A stretch of DNA of 64,000 nucleotides, from contig NZ_CP139304.1 in the NCBI RefSeq assembly GCF_034092415.1, positions 434,001 to 498,000 on the forward strand, in the 5' to 3' direction. The notes beneath the pieces are model-generated. The model had not been told where the DNA came from and ran no database searches. It saw nothing but the letters and a program-made list of their open reading frames with translations. Position 1 is the stretch's first letter. The number at the start of each line of letters is the position of its first letter. The DNA is from Prochlorococcus sp. MIT 1341 (lineage in GTDB: Bacteria; Cyanobacteriota; Cyanobacteriia; PCC-6307; Cyanobiaceae). This document shows, piece by piece, positions 16,530 to 25,513 of this stretch. The position numbers and the translations under genes are program-made.

Positions 16530-17846
16530 TTAAAGACATCCCAAATGAGCTGAAATTCCTTTTACTTCAGGCAGCGCTTGAATAGCAATCAGAGCATCCG
16601 TCATCTGACCATGGCTCACCGCATGAGTTATAACAACAATTTCCGCATTACCTTCAGACACATCAAATTGAACAATTGATTGAATAGAGACACCCTCCTT
16701 CCCAAAGCAAGTTCCTATAGATCCAATAACACCAGGAGTATCTACTGCTCTAAGACGCACATAATTTCTTTGAACAATTTTTTTGGGGTCCACCAAATGA
16801 CATTTACGCCAACTAGCCGCTGCAAGGAGAGGGTCAACTGAACCTCTCCTTGCAGCAACCTGACTAATACCCGCAATATTTAATATGTCAGCAACAACAG
16901 CTGAAGCAGTAGGCCCGGAACCAGCACCAGGGCCATAAAACATAACCTCTCCAATAGGATCACCTTCTACGAGTATCGCGTTATTCACATCATTCACCCC
17001 AGCCAATGGATGATCTATTGGGATAAGGGTAGGTTGAACACGAACACCGAGTGATAAAGACTTTTCAAGAATAGTATCTTTGTCAAAACGTTCAGATACG
17101 GCAAGCAGTTTTACGCAATAGCCAAGTTGTTTAGCATAGTCAATATCAAGTGCTTTTAAATCGCTGATTCCTCTAGTAGGAATAGCCTCACGATCTATTA
17201 GTCCTCCAAAAGCCAATCGACTAAGAATAGAGATCTTATCAGCAGCATCAAGGCCTTCAACATCTGAAGCAGGATCAGCTTCAGCAAAGCCAAGTTGCTG
17301 AGCTTCTTTTAGGACTTTGGGATAAGGAACTCCCTCTTTTGTCATTCGACTAAGTATGTAATTAGTTGTCCCATTAATAATTCCGCTAACTCGATCAATG
17401 CGATTAGCTCCTAGAGATTGTTTTAATGGCTCAATAATCGGTATCCCCCCACCTACAGCTGCCTCAATTAGGACATAAACACCTGATTTAGATGCTGCAA
17501 TTGCAATCTCTTCACCATGTCTTGCAATAACAGCCTTATTGGCCGTTACAACAGATTTCCCTGCAGCAATTGATCTCAAAATTAATTGTCTTGCTGGTTC
17601 AATTCCCCCCATCACCTCCACAACTATTTCAACAGCTGGGTCGTCAACAACATCTTGGGGATTGCTCGTGAGTAAAAGAGGAGAAACCTCAACATTTCTT
17701 TCCCGTTTTAAATCTCTTACCGCTACACGAACCAGGTCCAACTGATGAACAAGAGGATGCCTCCCGGCAGCATTCCTCATGATGTTCATGACACCAGTGC
17801 CAACTGTGCCTAGACCAAGCAGTCCTATGCCAATTCTTTTATTCAT
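16530..17846 (-). CDS. hom: Homoserine dehydrogenase
   Basis: A 438-residue enzyme converting aspartate semialdehyde to homoserine in threonine and methionine synthesis. The NAD(P)-binding GLLGLGTVGTG is at residues 8-18, ANKAVIARHG near 105-114, the catalytic-domain EAAVGGGIPII near 128-138, and GLDAADKISIL near 204-214. A C-terminal ACT domain (from about 360, VDTPGVIGSIG) suggests feedback control by threonine. Length is standard for the monofunctional form. It sits in a long minus-strand run with sufE upstream. Confidence 0.95.
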   Translation of the reverse strand: MNKRIGIGLLGLGTVGTGVMNIMRNAAGRHPLVHQLDLVRVAVRDLKRERNVEVSPLLLTSNPQDVVDDPAVEIVVEVMGGIEPARQLILRSIAAGKSVVTANKAVIARHGEEIAIAASKSGVYVLIEAAVGGGIPIIEPLKQSLGANRIDRVSGIINGTTNYILSRMTKEGVPYPKVLKEAQQLGFAEADPASDVEGLDAADKISILSRLAFGGLIDREAIPTRGISDLKALDIDYAKQLGYCVKLLAVSERFDKDTILEKSLSLGVRVQPTLIPIDHPLAGVNDVNNAILVEGDPIGEVMFYGPGAGSGPTASAVVADILNIAGISQVAARRGSVDPLLAAASWRKCHLVDPKKIVQRNYVRLRAVDTPGVIGSIGTCFGKEGVSIQSIVQFDVSEGNAEIVVITHAVSHGQMTDALIAIQALPEVKGISAHLGCL

Positions 17847-17901
17847 AACTAAGCTTTACTGAACTGTTAGCAGGTTCACAACTTTATGAACTCGAGGGGC
17901 C

Positions 17902-18354
17902 TTAAGCTTGAGCAGTCTTAATATCATTAGCAAGACTCTTCATAGTTAAAAGAATATTCATAAAACCATTCGCTCGTGATGGCGTAAGACTGACCTGTAA
18001 ACCAGTCTCAGCTATGAAGCCTGGATCTATTGCTAAAACCTCTTCTGGCGACAACCCAGATAAACCATTAATCAATAAAGCAAGCAGACCTCTTGTTATA
18101 AGGGCATCTGAATATCCATACCACTGAAGTTTTTCATTGATAAGTTCGGCATAAATATGAACTTGTGAAACACACCCTTTAACCCTTACTGATTTAGGGA
18201 ACCTCTCAGGGTCAAATCCAGGAAGTTTCTTTGAAAGCCATAAAACATACTCATATTTCCTCTTCGGATCCATGGTCCTTTGCAATTTAGAGACCATCTC
18301 GTCTAAGGCTTTGCTACCAAAGCTCTTGAAGGTGGCATTTGAGTCTTGATTCAT
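17902..18354 (-). CDS. sufE: SufE-family cysteine desulfurase activator
   Basis: About 150 residues using the ATG at 18354, chosen because it overlaps the upstream gene's TGA (ATGA), a coupled arrangement. The active-site cysteine is C61 in VKGCVSQVH. YEYVLWLSKKLPGF precedes it, and LLALLINGLSG and a TPSRANGF element complete the family pattern. SufE accepts sulfur from SufS for Fe-S cluster assembly in the cytosol. Confidence 0.92.
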   Translation of the reverse strand: MNQDSNATFKSFGSKALDEMVSKLQRTMDPKRKYEYVLWLSKKLPGFDPERFPKSVRVKGCVSQVHIYAELINEKLQWYGYSDALITRGLLALLINGLSGLSPEEVLAIDPGFIAETGLQVSLTPSRANGFMNILLTMKSLANDIKTAQA

Positions 18355-18947
18355 CTGTTCTTTGATGAGCAAAAAGTGATCCCTGTTTCACTAATCCAAC
18401 CATTAAAAGGCACGTCCCAGGAATCACACGGCAATAGATTGGATGATACGCAAGCCTGTGGCAAGACAACAAGGGCTGGAATTGATCGCCAAGGATCAAT
18501 ACTTCTCAGACGATCAAAACAGCCAGCTCCATATCCCAACCTTATCCCAGCTTTATCTATAGACAAAGCTGGGACGAGAAGAAGCTTGAGATCTTTAGCT
18601 GAAAGACTAGGTAAGTGAATCGGAGCAGGAATCCCGTAGACATCTTTGCCAAGGGGAAAGTCTTTCCAAGGATGATAAGAAAGACCACCATCAAGATCTG
18701 AAGCTGGAAGCGCCAAGGAGAAATTTAAACATTTAGATAACGATCGCAAATCAATCTCTCCACTTAATGGCCAATAAATTCCTATATATCCATCGGAATT
18801 CTGATAACTTAAAAAGTGATTTAAATACTTTGATACTTCCTGAAAAATTAATTTCTGAGTAACCACATTCTCATCTTTTCGAAGATTAAGAAAAAACCTT
18901 CTCTTTTGTTCTTTAATAGTGAGGTTTGGAGTCATCGCTGAAACCAT
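18351..18947 (-). CDS. 5-formyltetrahydrofolate cyclo-ligase
   Basis: A 198-residue enzyme that converts 5-formyl-THF to 5,10-methenyl-THF using ATP. Family features are an N-terminal [13 protein letters not shown], the [13 protein letters not shown] segment around 55-67, and the ATP/substrate loop [13 protein letters not shown] near 130-142. Its start lies 16 bp inside the end of ruvC and its stop overlaps the sufE start. It belongs to one-carbon metabolism together with folD elsewhere in the window. Confidence 0.9.
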   Translation of the reverse strand: MVSAMTPNLTIKEQKRRFFLNLRKDENVVTQKLIFQEVSKYLNHFLSYQNSDGYIGIYWPLSGEIDLRSLSKCLNFSLALPASDLDGGLSYHPWKDFPLGKDVYGIPAPIHLPSLSAKDLKLLLVPALSIDKAGIRLGYGAGCFDRLRSIDPWRSIPALVVLPQACVSSNLLPCDSWDVPFNGWISETGITFCSSKNR

Positions 18948-19396
18948 GCTGTCAAAGCAATTGCAAGTGCATCTCCAGCATCGTCTGGCCTGGGAGGATT
19001 AATTAGTTTTAATTCCCGCATTACCGAGTCAAGAACTTCGTTCTTGTCAGCTTTTCCAGATCCTGTAAGAGCAAGTTTCACTTGCATGGGTGGAAACTCA
19101 ACAATAGGTATTGAAAACCTAGCCAAGGTCATCATCAAAACTCCCCTAGCCTGAACAACACTAATGGTGGTGCTTGAACGATAAAAAAAGAACTTCTCAA
19201 CGGAAGCGAGCTCTGGCTCCCAAATTCGAATTAACTTTCGAAGATCTCTAGCTATTTCTACCAATCTGTCTCCCTCTTGATGAGAAGAATCAGTACATAT
19301 TATTCCGCAATCAAGCATATTCATCTGTTGACTATCTACATCAACCACCCCATAGCCAACACGCGCCAAGCCTGGATCAATGCCAATTATTCTCAA
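18932..19396 (-). CDS. ruvC: Holliday junction resolvase RuvC
   Basis: A 154-residue endonuclease. The N-terminal [16 protein letters not shown] carries the first metal Asp (D7), [14 protein letters not shown] the central Glu, and [13 protein letters not shown] the C-terminal acids. Length is normal for RuvC. It cuts Holliday junctions with RuvAB. It sits four bp after chlI and overlaps the cyclo-ligase, so it is likely part of one transcript. Confidence 0.95.
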   Translation of the reverse strand: MRIIGIDPGLARVGYGVVDVDSQQMNMLDCGIICTDSSHQEGDRLVEIARDLRKLIRIWEPELASVEKFFFYRSSTTISVVQARGVLMMTLARFSIPIVEFPPMQVKLALTGSGKADKNEVLDSVMRELKLINPPRPDDAGDALAIALTAWFQR

Positions 19397-19400
19397 GGAA

Positions 19401-20489
19401 TCAGCTCGCTAAGGCAAGTTCAAAATCAGATCGATCTGCGTCTTCGCTTCTCTCAAAAACCTTACAGAAAACCTTTACGACCCGATCACCAGAGTCAACC
19501 TGCTCTAAGGGATCTTTTCTAAGGCGATGGCGTAAAGAACAAGAAACAACTCTAGCCACATCCTCTTCAGAAACTTCCGTCCTACCTTCAAAAGCAGCAA
19601 GCGCCCTAGCTGCCCTATTTGTAACAATATCGCCCCTTAAACCATCTACGTCTAACTCACCACATACAGAAGATATTCTCAAGCGAAGATCGTCATCTAC
19701 TTTGACATTATCCAGCCTTTCCTGCGCATCAACGACTCTTCTCTGCAAAGCCTCCTGATCTGAGTTGACAGCATTCACGAAACTATCAGGGTCAGCATCG
19801 AAAGCAGTCCGCTGGTCAACAACCTGGACACGTAATTGGGCTTCTCGAACAGTTCTTACTTCGACACTCATCCCGAAACGGTCTAAAAGTTGTGGCCTTA
19901 ATTCTCCCTCCTCTGGATTACCTGAACCAATTAAGACAAACCGGGCGGGATGTCGCACTGAAACGCCCTCTCGTTCAACAGTATTCCAACCAGAAGCTGC
20001 GGAGTCCAAAAGTACATCAACAAGATGATCATCTAGAAGGTTCACCTCATCCACATAGAGCAATCCCCTATTCGCCTTTGCAAGCAAACCAGGTTCAAAG
20101 GCTCTGACACCTTCACTCAGTGCTTTTTCAATATCAATAGTTCCGCATAGTCGATCTTCTGTTGCTCCGAGCGGCAAATCAACCATTGGTACCTGGCTTT
20201 GCTCCACTGGAAGCTGTTCTCCATTATCCAGTCTTTGCTGAACATCACTACTCTGCAAATCAGGATCTGTTGGGGAACTGTTGTATGGGTCGCCAGCAAC
20301 AACTTTTATACCTGGCAGGAGATCTGCTAAGGCTCTAATTGTTGTGGATTTCCCAGTACCCCTATCTCCCATAATCATGACCCCTCCAATTCGTGGGTCG
20401 ATGACATTGAGCAAAAGAGCTAATTTCATCTCTTCTTGCCCTATAACAGCTGTAAAGGGGAAGACCCTTCTCTTCCTAGATGAACTCAC
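19401..20489 (-). CDS. chlI: Magnesium chelatase subunit ChlI
   Basis: A 362-residue AAA+ ATPase with a GTG start. Walker [10 protein letters not shown] is at about residues 41-49, Walker [11 protein letters not shown] near 142-151, and the ChlI-specific [19 protein letters not shown] around 188-206. It powers Mg2+ insertion into protoporphyrin IX with ChlD and ChlH, the first committed step toward (divinyl) chlorophyll. The start matches the conserved [11 protein letters not shown] opening of the family. It heads the run chlI-ruvC-cyclo-ligase-sufE-hom. Confidence 0.97.
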   Translation of the reverse strand: MSSSRKRRVFPFTAVIGQEEMKLALLLNVIDPRIGGVMIMGDRGTGKSTTIRALADLLPGIKVVAGDPYNSSPTDPDLQSSDVQQRLDNGEQLPVEQSQVPMVDLPLGATEDRLCGTIDIEKALSEGVRAFEPGLLAKANRGLLYVDEVNLLDDHLVDVLLDSAASGWNTVEREGVSVRHPARFVLIGSGNPEEGELRPQLLDRFGMSVEVRTVREAQLRVQVVDQRTAFDADPDSFVNAVNSDQEALQRRVVDAQERLDNVKVDDDLRLRISSVCGELDVDGLRGDIVTNRAARALAAFEGRTEVSEEDVARVVSCSLRHRLRKDPLEQVDSGDRVVKVFCKVFERSEDADRSDFELALAS

Positions 20490-20492
20490 GGT

Positions 20493-20720
20493 CTAACTTC
20501 TATGTTCATAAGGGATTGTTTCACAAGCTTGGGCCCCAGGCGATCCTGTAAACAATAAAACGTTCAAGAAAAAATACGAGATAGTTCCTAGAAAAACTTT
20601 TAGCCCGAACAAAAAAAAACCACAAAGCAAAAATAAACCAGCCAAACAAAAGCGGAGAGTCACTGCAGCACAATGGGCCTTAGGAACATGGGCAGCTAAA
20701 CAGATCAGCCAATTCTTCAC
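20493..20720 (-). CDS. Possible small Cys-rich membrane protein upstream of chlI
   Basis: A 75-codon GTG frame ending three bases before the chlI start. It would encode two hydrophobic segments (about residues 22-42 and 44-58) with several cysteines. It does not overlap another gene and is more G+C-rich than the adjacent gap, but there is no ribosome site, no known domain and a short competing ATG frame. It could simply be the chlI leader. Low confidence. Confidence 0.25.
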   Translation of the reverse strand: MKNWLICLAAHVPKAHCAAVTLRFCLAGLFLLCGFFLFGLKVFLGTISYFFLNVLLFTGSPGAQACETIPYEHRS

Positions 20721-21237
20721 TCATACATGCCATGAAGCAAGTCTGAAGGAGTGCATTCGCAAAAAAAACAGCAGATGTATTTGGTATGCCTGATACAAAA
20801 AAAAACGAAAAATTTTTAGATTTTGTTTTTTTTGATTTTTATTTCATGTGAAAAGAAAACAAGCAATTGAACCAACAAAACAATTTTCCACCGTAAAAGT
20901 TAAATAGCTCGTGAGAATTTTCCAGAAGAAGAGGCAAAAGTATTGCAAATGAAGGTCACTGAAAGAATCTCACACGAAAAGAGAAAGATTGCACAAATCA
21001 ACAAAAATACTTAAAGAGAAAAGGTTCAATCATTCATTCTCGCTATACAACAGTCTGTCAATTAGCTAAAATTATATACATAAATAAATCATCAAAACTG
21101 ACTATTTCTATTCAGTAATAAGAGTTAAGAACCATACTCATTTATCTAAAAATGATTAGCTTTAGATGGGCATCTAGACACAGAAATAGATTACAAAATA
21201 ATTTTAGGCGCTAATAAAAATGTTTTTCATGAGAAGA
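20721..21237. other. Gap of about 520 bases without a supported gene
   Basis: Between the chlI leader and the beta-lactamase-like gene. The stretch is rich in A and T tracts, with an imperfect A/T inverted repeat near 20796-20840. I see no tRNA fold, no hairpin with a G+C stem and no convincing frame. It is the longest gap in this half of the window and may contain the chlI promoter or a small RNA. Confidence 0.5.
20796..20840. repeat. Imperfect A-tract/T-tract inverted repeat
   Basis: A run of A (from 20797) and CGAAAAA faces TTTTTAG, ATTTTG and a run of eight T, so the region can fold into a long, weak A:T hairpin centred near 20812/20813. It lies upstream of chlI on the minus strand. It could be a bent-DNA upstream element or a weak terminator of an unseen transcript. 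Read directly; function unknown. Confidence 0.4.
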
Positions 21238-22335
21238 TTATAACCTCACAAGCGTTGGGATCATTGAAGCAACTAAATCTCTAATCATTTCCCTTGATCT
21301 AGGGTCATTAAAAGGACCCTTAACTAAAAACCCTGCGACTGCCCTCCTTCCATCAGGAAGCTCTATTAAACCTGCATCAGCGTATGCAATTCCTATATCT
21401 CCTGTTTTATTATAGACACGATAACCCTTTATTAGCAGAGTCTTATCTGGGTCTTCCTCATTAACTCCAAGGCCTTTAAGTAAGCCTGCAGGGATCAAAC
21501 GATTGCTCACAGATGTGCTCATTACTTCTCTAAAAAGGTCCCTTGCTCTAGTGCCTAGAACCTTACCAGTATCTACAAGTGCAATAGCCATTGCTAGATC
21601 TCTCGCACTTGTAATATTTGTTCCTGATAAATCAGGAAGGAAATTATTTATAATTGTAGATTTTAATCCTAAAGCTTTAAAATTAGCATTTAAAAAATCT
21701 AGGCCACCAATCCTCTTAATTAAGAGGTTTGTTGCAGTATTATCACTTACCCTAATCATTTCTGTCGCAGTATCATGAACCGGAAATACTGTCCCTATTG
21801 GTTTAAGAGCCATCCAACCTGCTCCACCCGCAATCACATCTTCCTTTAATTCAAGCAGTTCATTCCATCTAATCTTCCCTGTTTCAACTTGTTGAAGTAA
21901 TGCAATAAGAACTGCTGTCTTAATTGAACTGGCTGCAGGTAATTCAATATCTGGATTATATTTTGCGTATCTTCCATCATCCAAAATAAGCATATATGCA
22001 CTCACTATTAGATCGGGATGCTGTTTTGCTATAGAAGCCCAACGGGAACTCAATTCAATAACTTCAGTTTTAGGGTTAAAACTTCCTAACTCTAATTTGT
22101 AGCTTTGATTTTTGTTGGAGGATTTTCTTATTCGAGAAATCAAAGAATCACTAGAATCAACCCCTTTGTTAAACACATTTTTAAGCTCAAAATCCCTAAC
22201 AGAAGATGGCCTTAGCATTTTTATTGCGCTTCCTATAACTAGACCAAACCCAATTCCAAGAATGGCCAATCTTATAGTTGACCTCAAAAAAAATACCCAA
22301 TTTTTAGGAGTCGAGGTAGAGCCACTTCTAGTCAA
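21238..22335 (-). CDS. Class A beta-lactamase-like serine hydrolase, membrane-anchored
   Basis: A 365-residue protein with an N-terminal membrane helix (about residues 20-38) and an exported domain. All three penicilloyl-serine motifs are visible: SSIK (S136, K139), SDN (197-199) and KTG (310-312). GWMALKPIGTVFPV and NFLPDLSGTNITSARD also fit class A. Cyanobacterial members may act on peptidoglycan or as weak lactamases; true resistance is not shown. The usual class A general base (ExxLN) is not obvious between the motifs. The start is 31 bp downstream of the methyltransferase stop, on the same strand. Confidence 0.85.
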   Translation of the reverse strand: MTRSGSTSTPKNWVFFLRSTIRLAILGIGFGLVIGSAIKMLRPSSVRDFELKNVFNKGVDSSDSLISRIRKSSNKNQSYKLELGSFNPKTEVIELSSRWASIAKQHPDLIVSAYMLILDDGRYAKYNPDIELPAASSIKTAVLIALLQQVETGKIRWNELLELKEDVIAGGAGWMALKPIGTVFPVHDTATEMIRVSDNTATNLLIKRIGGLDFLNANFKALGLKSTIINNFLPDLSGTNITSARDLAMAIALVDTGKVLGTRARDLFREVMSTSVSNRLIPAGLLKGLGVNEEDPDKTLLIKGYRVYNKTGDIGIAYADAGLIELPDGRRAVAGFLVKGPFNDPRSREMIRDLVASMIPTLVRL

Positions 22336-22366
22336 AAGCCAAAATCTCCTAAAGAGCCACCTGAGG

Positions 22367-23101
22367 TTAAGAGCGAGAGCTATTTAAAGCCCAGCGAAGT
22401 TGCCGAATCATTCCTCTAATAAGAGAAACTTCTTCAGGCCTTACTTCCGACCGATTCAAAAGAGCTCTAACCTTGGACATTCTCGCTTTAGAAGTATGTT
22501 CAAGAAGAAATCCAACATCGATCAACAGCTTTTCAGCATCCTCGAGACAATCTCCTAACTGAAGAGGTGTAGCAAGGATATTTTTAAAAGACTTCTCGCT
22601 ATGAGAAGCAAAATCAAATTGAAACCTTTGTAATTCATATAAAGCTATAGCTACAGCATGCGAAAGATTCAAAGATGGGTATTCGGAATTCATTTCCAGC
22701 TTTAAAACTCTTTGCGCTAGAAGTAACTCATCATTGCTAAGGCCTCGATCTTCTCTGCCAAACACAATTGCAACGGAACCATTATCAACACCATCTAGCA
22801 ACCAAGGGAGGGCTCTTGAAGGGCCCTCAAGAGGAATCTCCCCATGATCAATACGTGCACATGTTGCGACTACTCTTGTGCAATCAGAAACCGCATCAAG
22901 CAATGAATAGAAACTTCTTGATTTTTCGAGCAAAGCTGCTCCCTTTAGGGCCATCCTCTTTGCCTGGGTAGAAACGACATTGCAACGAGGAGAAACAAAA
23001 CGAATTTCGTTAAGGCCAAAATTGGAACAAAGCCTTGCAACGCTGCCAACATTTATCTCCCCAGCTGGCTCAACTAAAACAATTTTTATATTTTCATTCA
23101 C
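22367..23101 (-). CDS. trmJ: TrmH-family RNA methyltransferase (TrmJ-like)
   Basis: A 244-residue SPOUT methyltransferase. VLVEPAGEINVGSVARLCSNFG at the N-terminus is characteristic of the class I TrmH/TrmJ group; its key residues are the P, N, GS, AR and NFG. The knot motifs AIVFGREDRGLSNDEL (near 132-147) and YPSLNLSHAVAIALYE (near 162-177) form the SAM site. Length agrees with TrmJ, which 2'-O-methylates position 32 of tRNAs. The exact target is not certain from sequence. It lies nine bp after the cytochrome gene. Confidence 0.85.
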   Translation of the reverse strand: MNENIKIVLVEPAGEINVGSVARLCSNFGLNEIRFVSPRCNVVSTQAKRMALKGAALLEKSRSFYSLLDAVSDCTRVVATCARIDHGEIPLEGPSRALPWLLDGVDNGSVAIVFGREDRGLSNDELLLAQRVLKLEMNSEYPSLNLSHAVAIALYELQRFQFDFASHSEKSFKNILATPLQLGDCLEDAEKLLIDVGFLLEHTSKARMSKVRALLNRSEVRPEEVSLIRGMIRQLRWALNSSRS

Positions 23102-23110
23102 GAATCCAAC

Positions 23111-23500
23111 TCAAGACAAAGAATGGAGATAAGCCAACAAATCAGCCATAGTCTCCTCCTCTAATTCAAAACTTGGCATAGGGGGGGTCCTACCACTCAC
23201 AACTTGTTTAATGAGTTCAGAATCAGTTCGTAAAGCCGCCACTTCGTTAAGGCTTGGGCCTACAAGCCCTTGAGCCTGTATACCGTGACAACCTGCACAA
23301 TTCATCCTATATAGCTTTGCGCCATTTCTTTTTGATCCTTCAATCTCCAGGACGGCATTCACATATGGATCTTTCTGTGAAATAAGTAAAAACCAAAAAA
23401 CCAAAATTAGGCATGTGATTGAGGCAAGCACAACAAGAGCTCTTACGAGACCGATGCCTCTAGTGATTTTTGGTTGATCTACTGAAATCGGGCCCGGCAC
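23111..23500 (-). CDS. cytM: Cytochrome cM-like class I cytochrome c
   Basis: A 129-residue membrane-anchored cytochrome. A hydrophobic helix is at about residues 20-42, the haem motif CAGCH is at about 69-73, and the axial Met lies in TPPMPSF near 106-112. DPYVNAVLEIEG before the haem site and the terminal EETMADLLAYLHSL resemble cyanobacterial cytochrome cM. That protein is small and linked to respiration or stress electron flow; its partner is debated. Divergent from petG with 56 bp between starts. Confidence 0.82.
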   Translation of the reverse strand: MPGPISVDQPKITRGIGLVRALVVLASITCLILVFWFLLISQKDPYVNAVLEIEGSKRNGAKLYRMNCAGCHGIQAQGLVGPSLNEVAALRTDSELIKQVVSGRTPPMPSFELEEETMADLLAYLHSLS

Positions 23501-23556
23501 GATAAATTAATGTGCATCAAACAATTCTGCTTGATCGGCCACTAAAACGTGAAATC

Positions 23557-23670
23557 ATGATCGAACCTCTTCTTTGCGGCATAGTTCTAGGGTTAATACC
23601 CGTTACTCTTCTAGGTCTGTTCGTAGCGGCCTGGAATCAGTATCGTCGAGATAGTTCTCTGGTGGGCTAA
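23557..23670 (+). CDS. petG: Cytochrome b6f complex subunit PetG
   Basis: A 37-residue single-helix protein that reads as a classic Pet[21 protein letters not shown] followed by [11 protein letters not shown] and a short tail. PetG is essential for assembly of the cytochrome b6f complex in the thylakoid. The gene is easily missed by length cut-offs. Its last 68 bases overlap the 3' end of the convergent rsmD gene. It starts 56 bp from the divergent cytochrome cM-like gene, so two electron-transfer genes share a short control region. Confidence 0.96.
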   Translation: MIEPLLCGIVLGLIPVTLLGLFVAAWNQYRRDSSLVG

Positions 23671-24247
23671 CCAGAAGTAAAGAAGAATCTCCATACTGCC
23701 TTCTATCAACTAAAACCCAAGGGCTTGGTATTTCCATATCTAGATCAGAAGAGTACTCACAAAGGACAACAGAGTCTCTATTTATCCAATAGCCCTTCAA
23801 CAGACTTCTTAATACAGGAAAATACAGATCAGATCCGTATGGAGGATCTATATACACAAAATCAAAAAAAAATTTTTGCTTAGTTTCAACGGCTAAATTT
23901 TGTTGAGGGTTCCTACTGAGCCATTTCAAGACCTCACCACAAATACATTCAACTTCTGGCCGAGGATTTAATCCAGACTGCGTAGCTAAAAGATTTGACT
24001 TACAGATTTTTGCAACTTTTACATTTTTTTCTACTGCTACAACATATTTCGCCCCGCGCTGCATAGCTTCACAACTCACAGCGCCACTTCCACTACAGAG
24101 ATCTAGCCATATAGCCCCTCTTAGCCTCCCGGCTATTAAATTCATAACCGCCTCCCTAACTCGACCTGTTGTAGGCCTAGTACCAACCCCTACAGGGCTA
24201 AGCAGCTTTCTACCACCAGAAATTCTTAAATAGCCTTTTAATCCCAA
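23603..24247 (-). CDS. rsmD: 16S rRNA (guanine-N2)-methyltransferase RsmD
   Basis: About 214 residues. [15 protein letters not shown] and [15 protein letters not shown] open the protein as in RsmD. The SAM motif [15 protein letters not shown] lies near residue 50 and catalytic DPPYGSDLY near 133. It methylates G966 of 16S rRNA. I chose the TTG at 24247, which has an AGGGG site upstream and a 10-bp overlap with hisH; a TTG at 24271 would add eight residues. The 3' end overlaps petG convergently. Confidence 0.88.
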   Translation of the reverse strand: MGLKGYLRISGGRKLLSPVGVGTRPTTGRVREAVMNLIAGRLRGAIWLDLCSGSGAVSCEAMQRGAKYVVAVEKNVKVAKICKSNLLATQSGLNPRPEVECICGEVLKWLSRNPQQNLAVETKQKFFFDFVYIDPPYGSDLYFPVLRSLLKGYWINRDSVVLCEYSSDLDMEIPSPWVLVDRRQYGDSSLLLVSPPENYLDDTDSRPLRTDLEE

Positions 24248-24873
24248 GCAGGAGCCCCTAAATCCAACCAATTCAACCAGTTGGCCAAGAGACCCTGTCC
24301 AGCAAGAGAAGACTTCTCAGGGTGAAATTGACAGGCCCCCAAGCGCTTCTTCCATACAACAGCAGTTACTTTTCTCTGTCCAAAGCATGTTGTTGCAGCA
24401 ATATCGCGATCAATCGAAGGAAATGCTGCATATGAATGTACAAAATACATCCAATCTTGTGACCCTTCATCAAAAAGAGGGCACGATTTTCTCTTGATCA
24501 AAGGAGACCATCCCATATGGGGAATACGTTCCCCAACATCATCTGGGAGCAATCTCACTTGCCCTTTAAAAATTCCCAATCCCTCAGACTGACCTTCATC
24601 GCTGCCTTCAAACAACAATTGCAAACCAAGGCATATTCCTAGAAGAGGCTTACCTTCTTTTGCCCAATTTCTAATCGGTGAAACTAATTTGCATTCTTCC
24701 AAATTTCCCATTGCGGGATCAAAACTACCTACTCCAGGCAAAATCAATGCATCACACTGATTGAGATCCAAAGGAGATTTAACTAGCTCTAGAGACCTCC
24801 CTAACCTAAAGAAGGCCTGTTGCACAGAATGCATATTGCCCATGCCGTAATCAATTAGGCCAAGGCGAACCAT
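24238..24873 (-). CDS. hisH: Imidazole glycerol phosphate synthase subunit HisH
   Basis: A 211-residue class I glutamine amidotransferase. The opening is GLIDYGMGNMHSVQQAF, the nucleophile Cys lies in GICLGLQLLFEGS (near residue 79), and the His/Glu pair in CQFHPEKSS near 186. With HisF it supplies ammonia for histidine and AICAR formation. The start is ATG. It overlaps rsmD by ten bases. Confidence 0.95.
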   Translation of the reverse strand: MVRLGLIDYGMGNMHSVQQAFFRLGRSLELVKSPLDLNQCDALILPGVGSFDPAMGNLEECKLVSPIRNWAKEGKPLLGICLGLQLLFEGSDEGQSEGLGIFKGQVRLLPDDVGERIPHMGWSPLIKRKSCPLFDEGSQDWMYFVHSYAAFPSIDRDIAATTCFGQRKVTAVVWKKRLGACQFHPEKSSLAGQGLLANWLNWLDLGAPAWD

Positions 24874-24974
24874 CAGAAGAAAACGTTTAATTGCTTTTAG
24901 TACTCAAAATCGAGCACTTGACTAGTAGCTAGCTATTTAAAGCTTTACAGCCCAAGCTTTTAACTAGTCTTAAG

Positions 24975-25298
24975 TCAAAGGTACTTTGAGATTGTTGCAG
25001 AGAGAGTCGCCTTAGGCACGGCACCAACAACAGTGTCGACTTTTTGCCCCCCCTTAAAAACCATCAATGTGGGAATACTCCTTATTCCATATTGACTGGC
25101 AACATTTGGATTCTCGTCCGTATTGAGCTTGAAGACCTTGATCTTCCCCTCAAACTCCTTAGAGATTTCATCAACTATTGGTGAAACCATTCGACAAGGA
25201 CCACACCAAGGAGCCCAAAAATCAACCAAAACAGGGACTGAACTCTGAAGGACGTCCTGCTCAAAAGAGGCATCTGTAACAGCAGAAGCAGTTGACAT
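24975..25298 (-). CDS. trxA: Thioredoxin (m-type)
   Basis: A 107-residue thioredoxin from the ATG at 25298, which matches the usual family start; a TTG four codons upstream is possible. The active site [10 protein letters not shown], the buried [11 protein letters not shown] stretch and the cis-Pro segment SIPTLMVF are all present. It reduces target disulfides in the cytosol under light control. It is separated from guaB3 by Yfr1, and an AAAGCTT/AAGCTTT inverted repeat lies just past its stop. Confidence 0.96.
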   Translation of the reverse strand: MSTASAVTDASFEQDVLQSSVPVLVDFWAPWCGPCRMVSPIVDEISKEFEGKIKVFKLNTDENPNVASQYGIRSIPTLMVFKGGQKVDTVVGAVPKATLSATISKYL

Positions 25299-25393
25299 TC
25301 CTAAAGCCAATTATCTCGATGAAACTTAGCAACCGTTGCTGCTTTTTTCAGGGATTGGCCCGTTAACTGTGTGAAATGTGACGGTAACGTATC

Positions 25394-25423
25394 TAAAAAA
25401 CAAAAAGCCCGAACGCGTCGGGC
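25394..25423 (-). terminator. Rho-independent terminator of Yfr1 (and guaB3 read-through)
   Basis: A 6-bp G+C stem (GCCCGA with TCGGGC) and an ACGCG-type five-base loop are followed on the minus strand by TTTTTGTTTTTT. It forms the 3' end of Yfr1 and would also stop transcripts running from guaB3 toward trxA. Confidence 0.92.
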
Positions 25424-25457
25424 AGTGTGTGTGAGGAGTGTGTGGGCCGAAGCCCTC
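25402..25457 (-). ncRNA. yfr1: Yfr1 small RNA
   Basis: On the minus strand, a 5' GGGC-UUCG-GCCC hairpin (25455-25444) is followed by a single-stranded region carrying the ultraconserved ACUCCUCACAC (25439-25429), then a GCCCGA/TCGGGC terminator hairpin and a U tract. The order hairpin, CU-rich core, terminator and the location between guaB and trxA are exactly those known for Yfr1 of marine picocyanobacteria. Yfr1 base-pairs with outer-membrane porin-type mRNAs and is needed for stress growth in other cyanobacteria. A TATTTA box lies about ten bases before the start. Ends are estimated to within a few bases. Confidence 0.94.
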
Positions 25458-25513
25458 ACATATAAATACTAGCGCTTGGCTAAGCAGAGACCAATTAATT
25501 TGGCAATAACGAA

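Noticed and set aside
21238-22335. Acquired antibiotic resistance gene
   Set aside because: Base composition and context match the core genome; the motif set is shared by housekeeping serine hydrolases, so a resistance role is not supported.
24940-24962. AAAGCTT/AAGCTTT inverted repeat near trxA as a terminator
   Set aside because: A+T-rich stem and no proper T run on the minus strand, so it is too weak to call.
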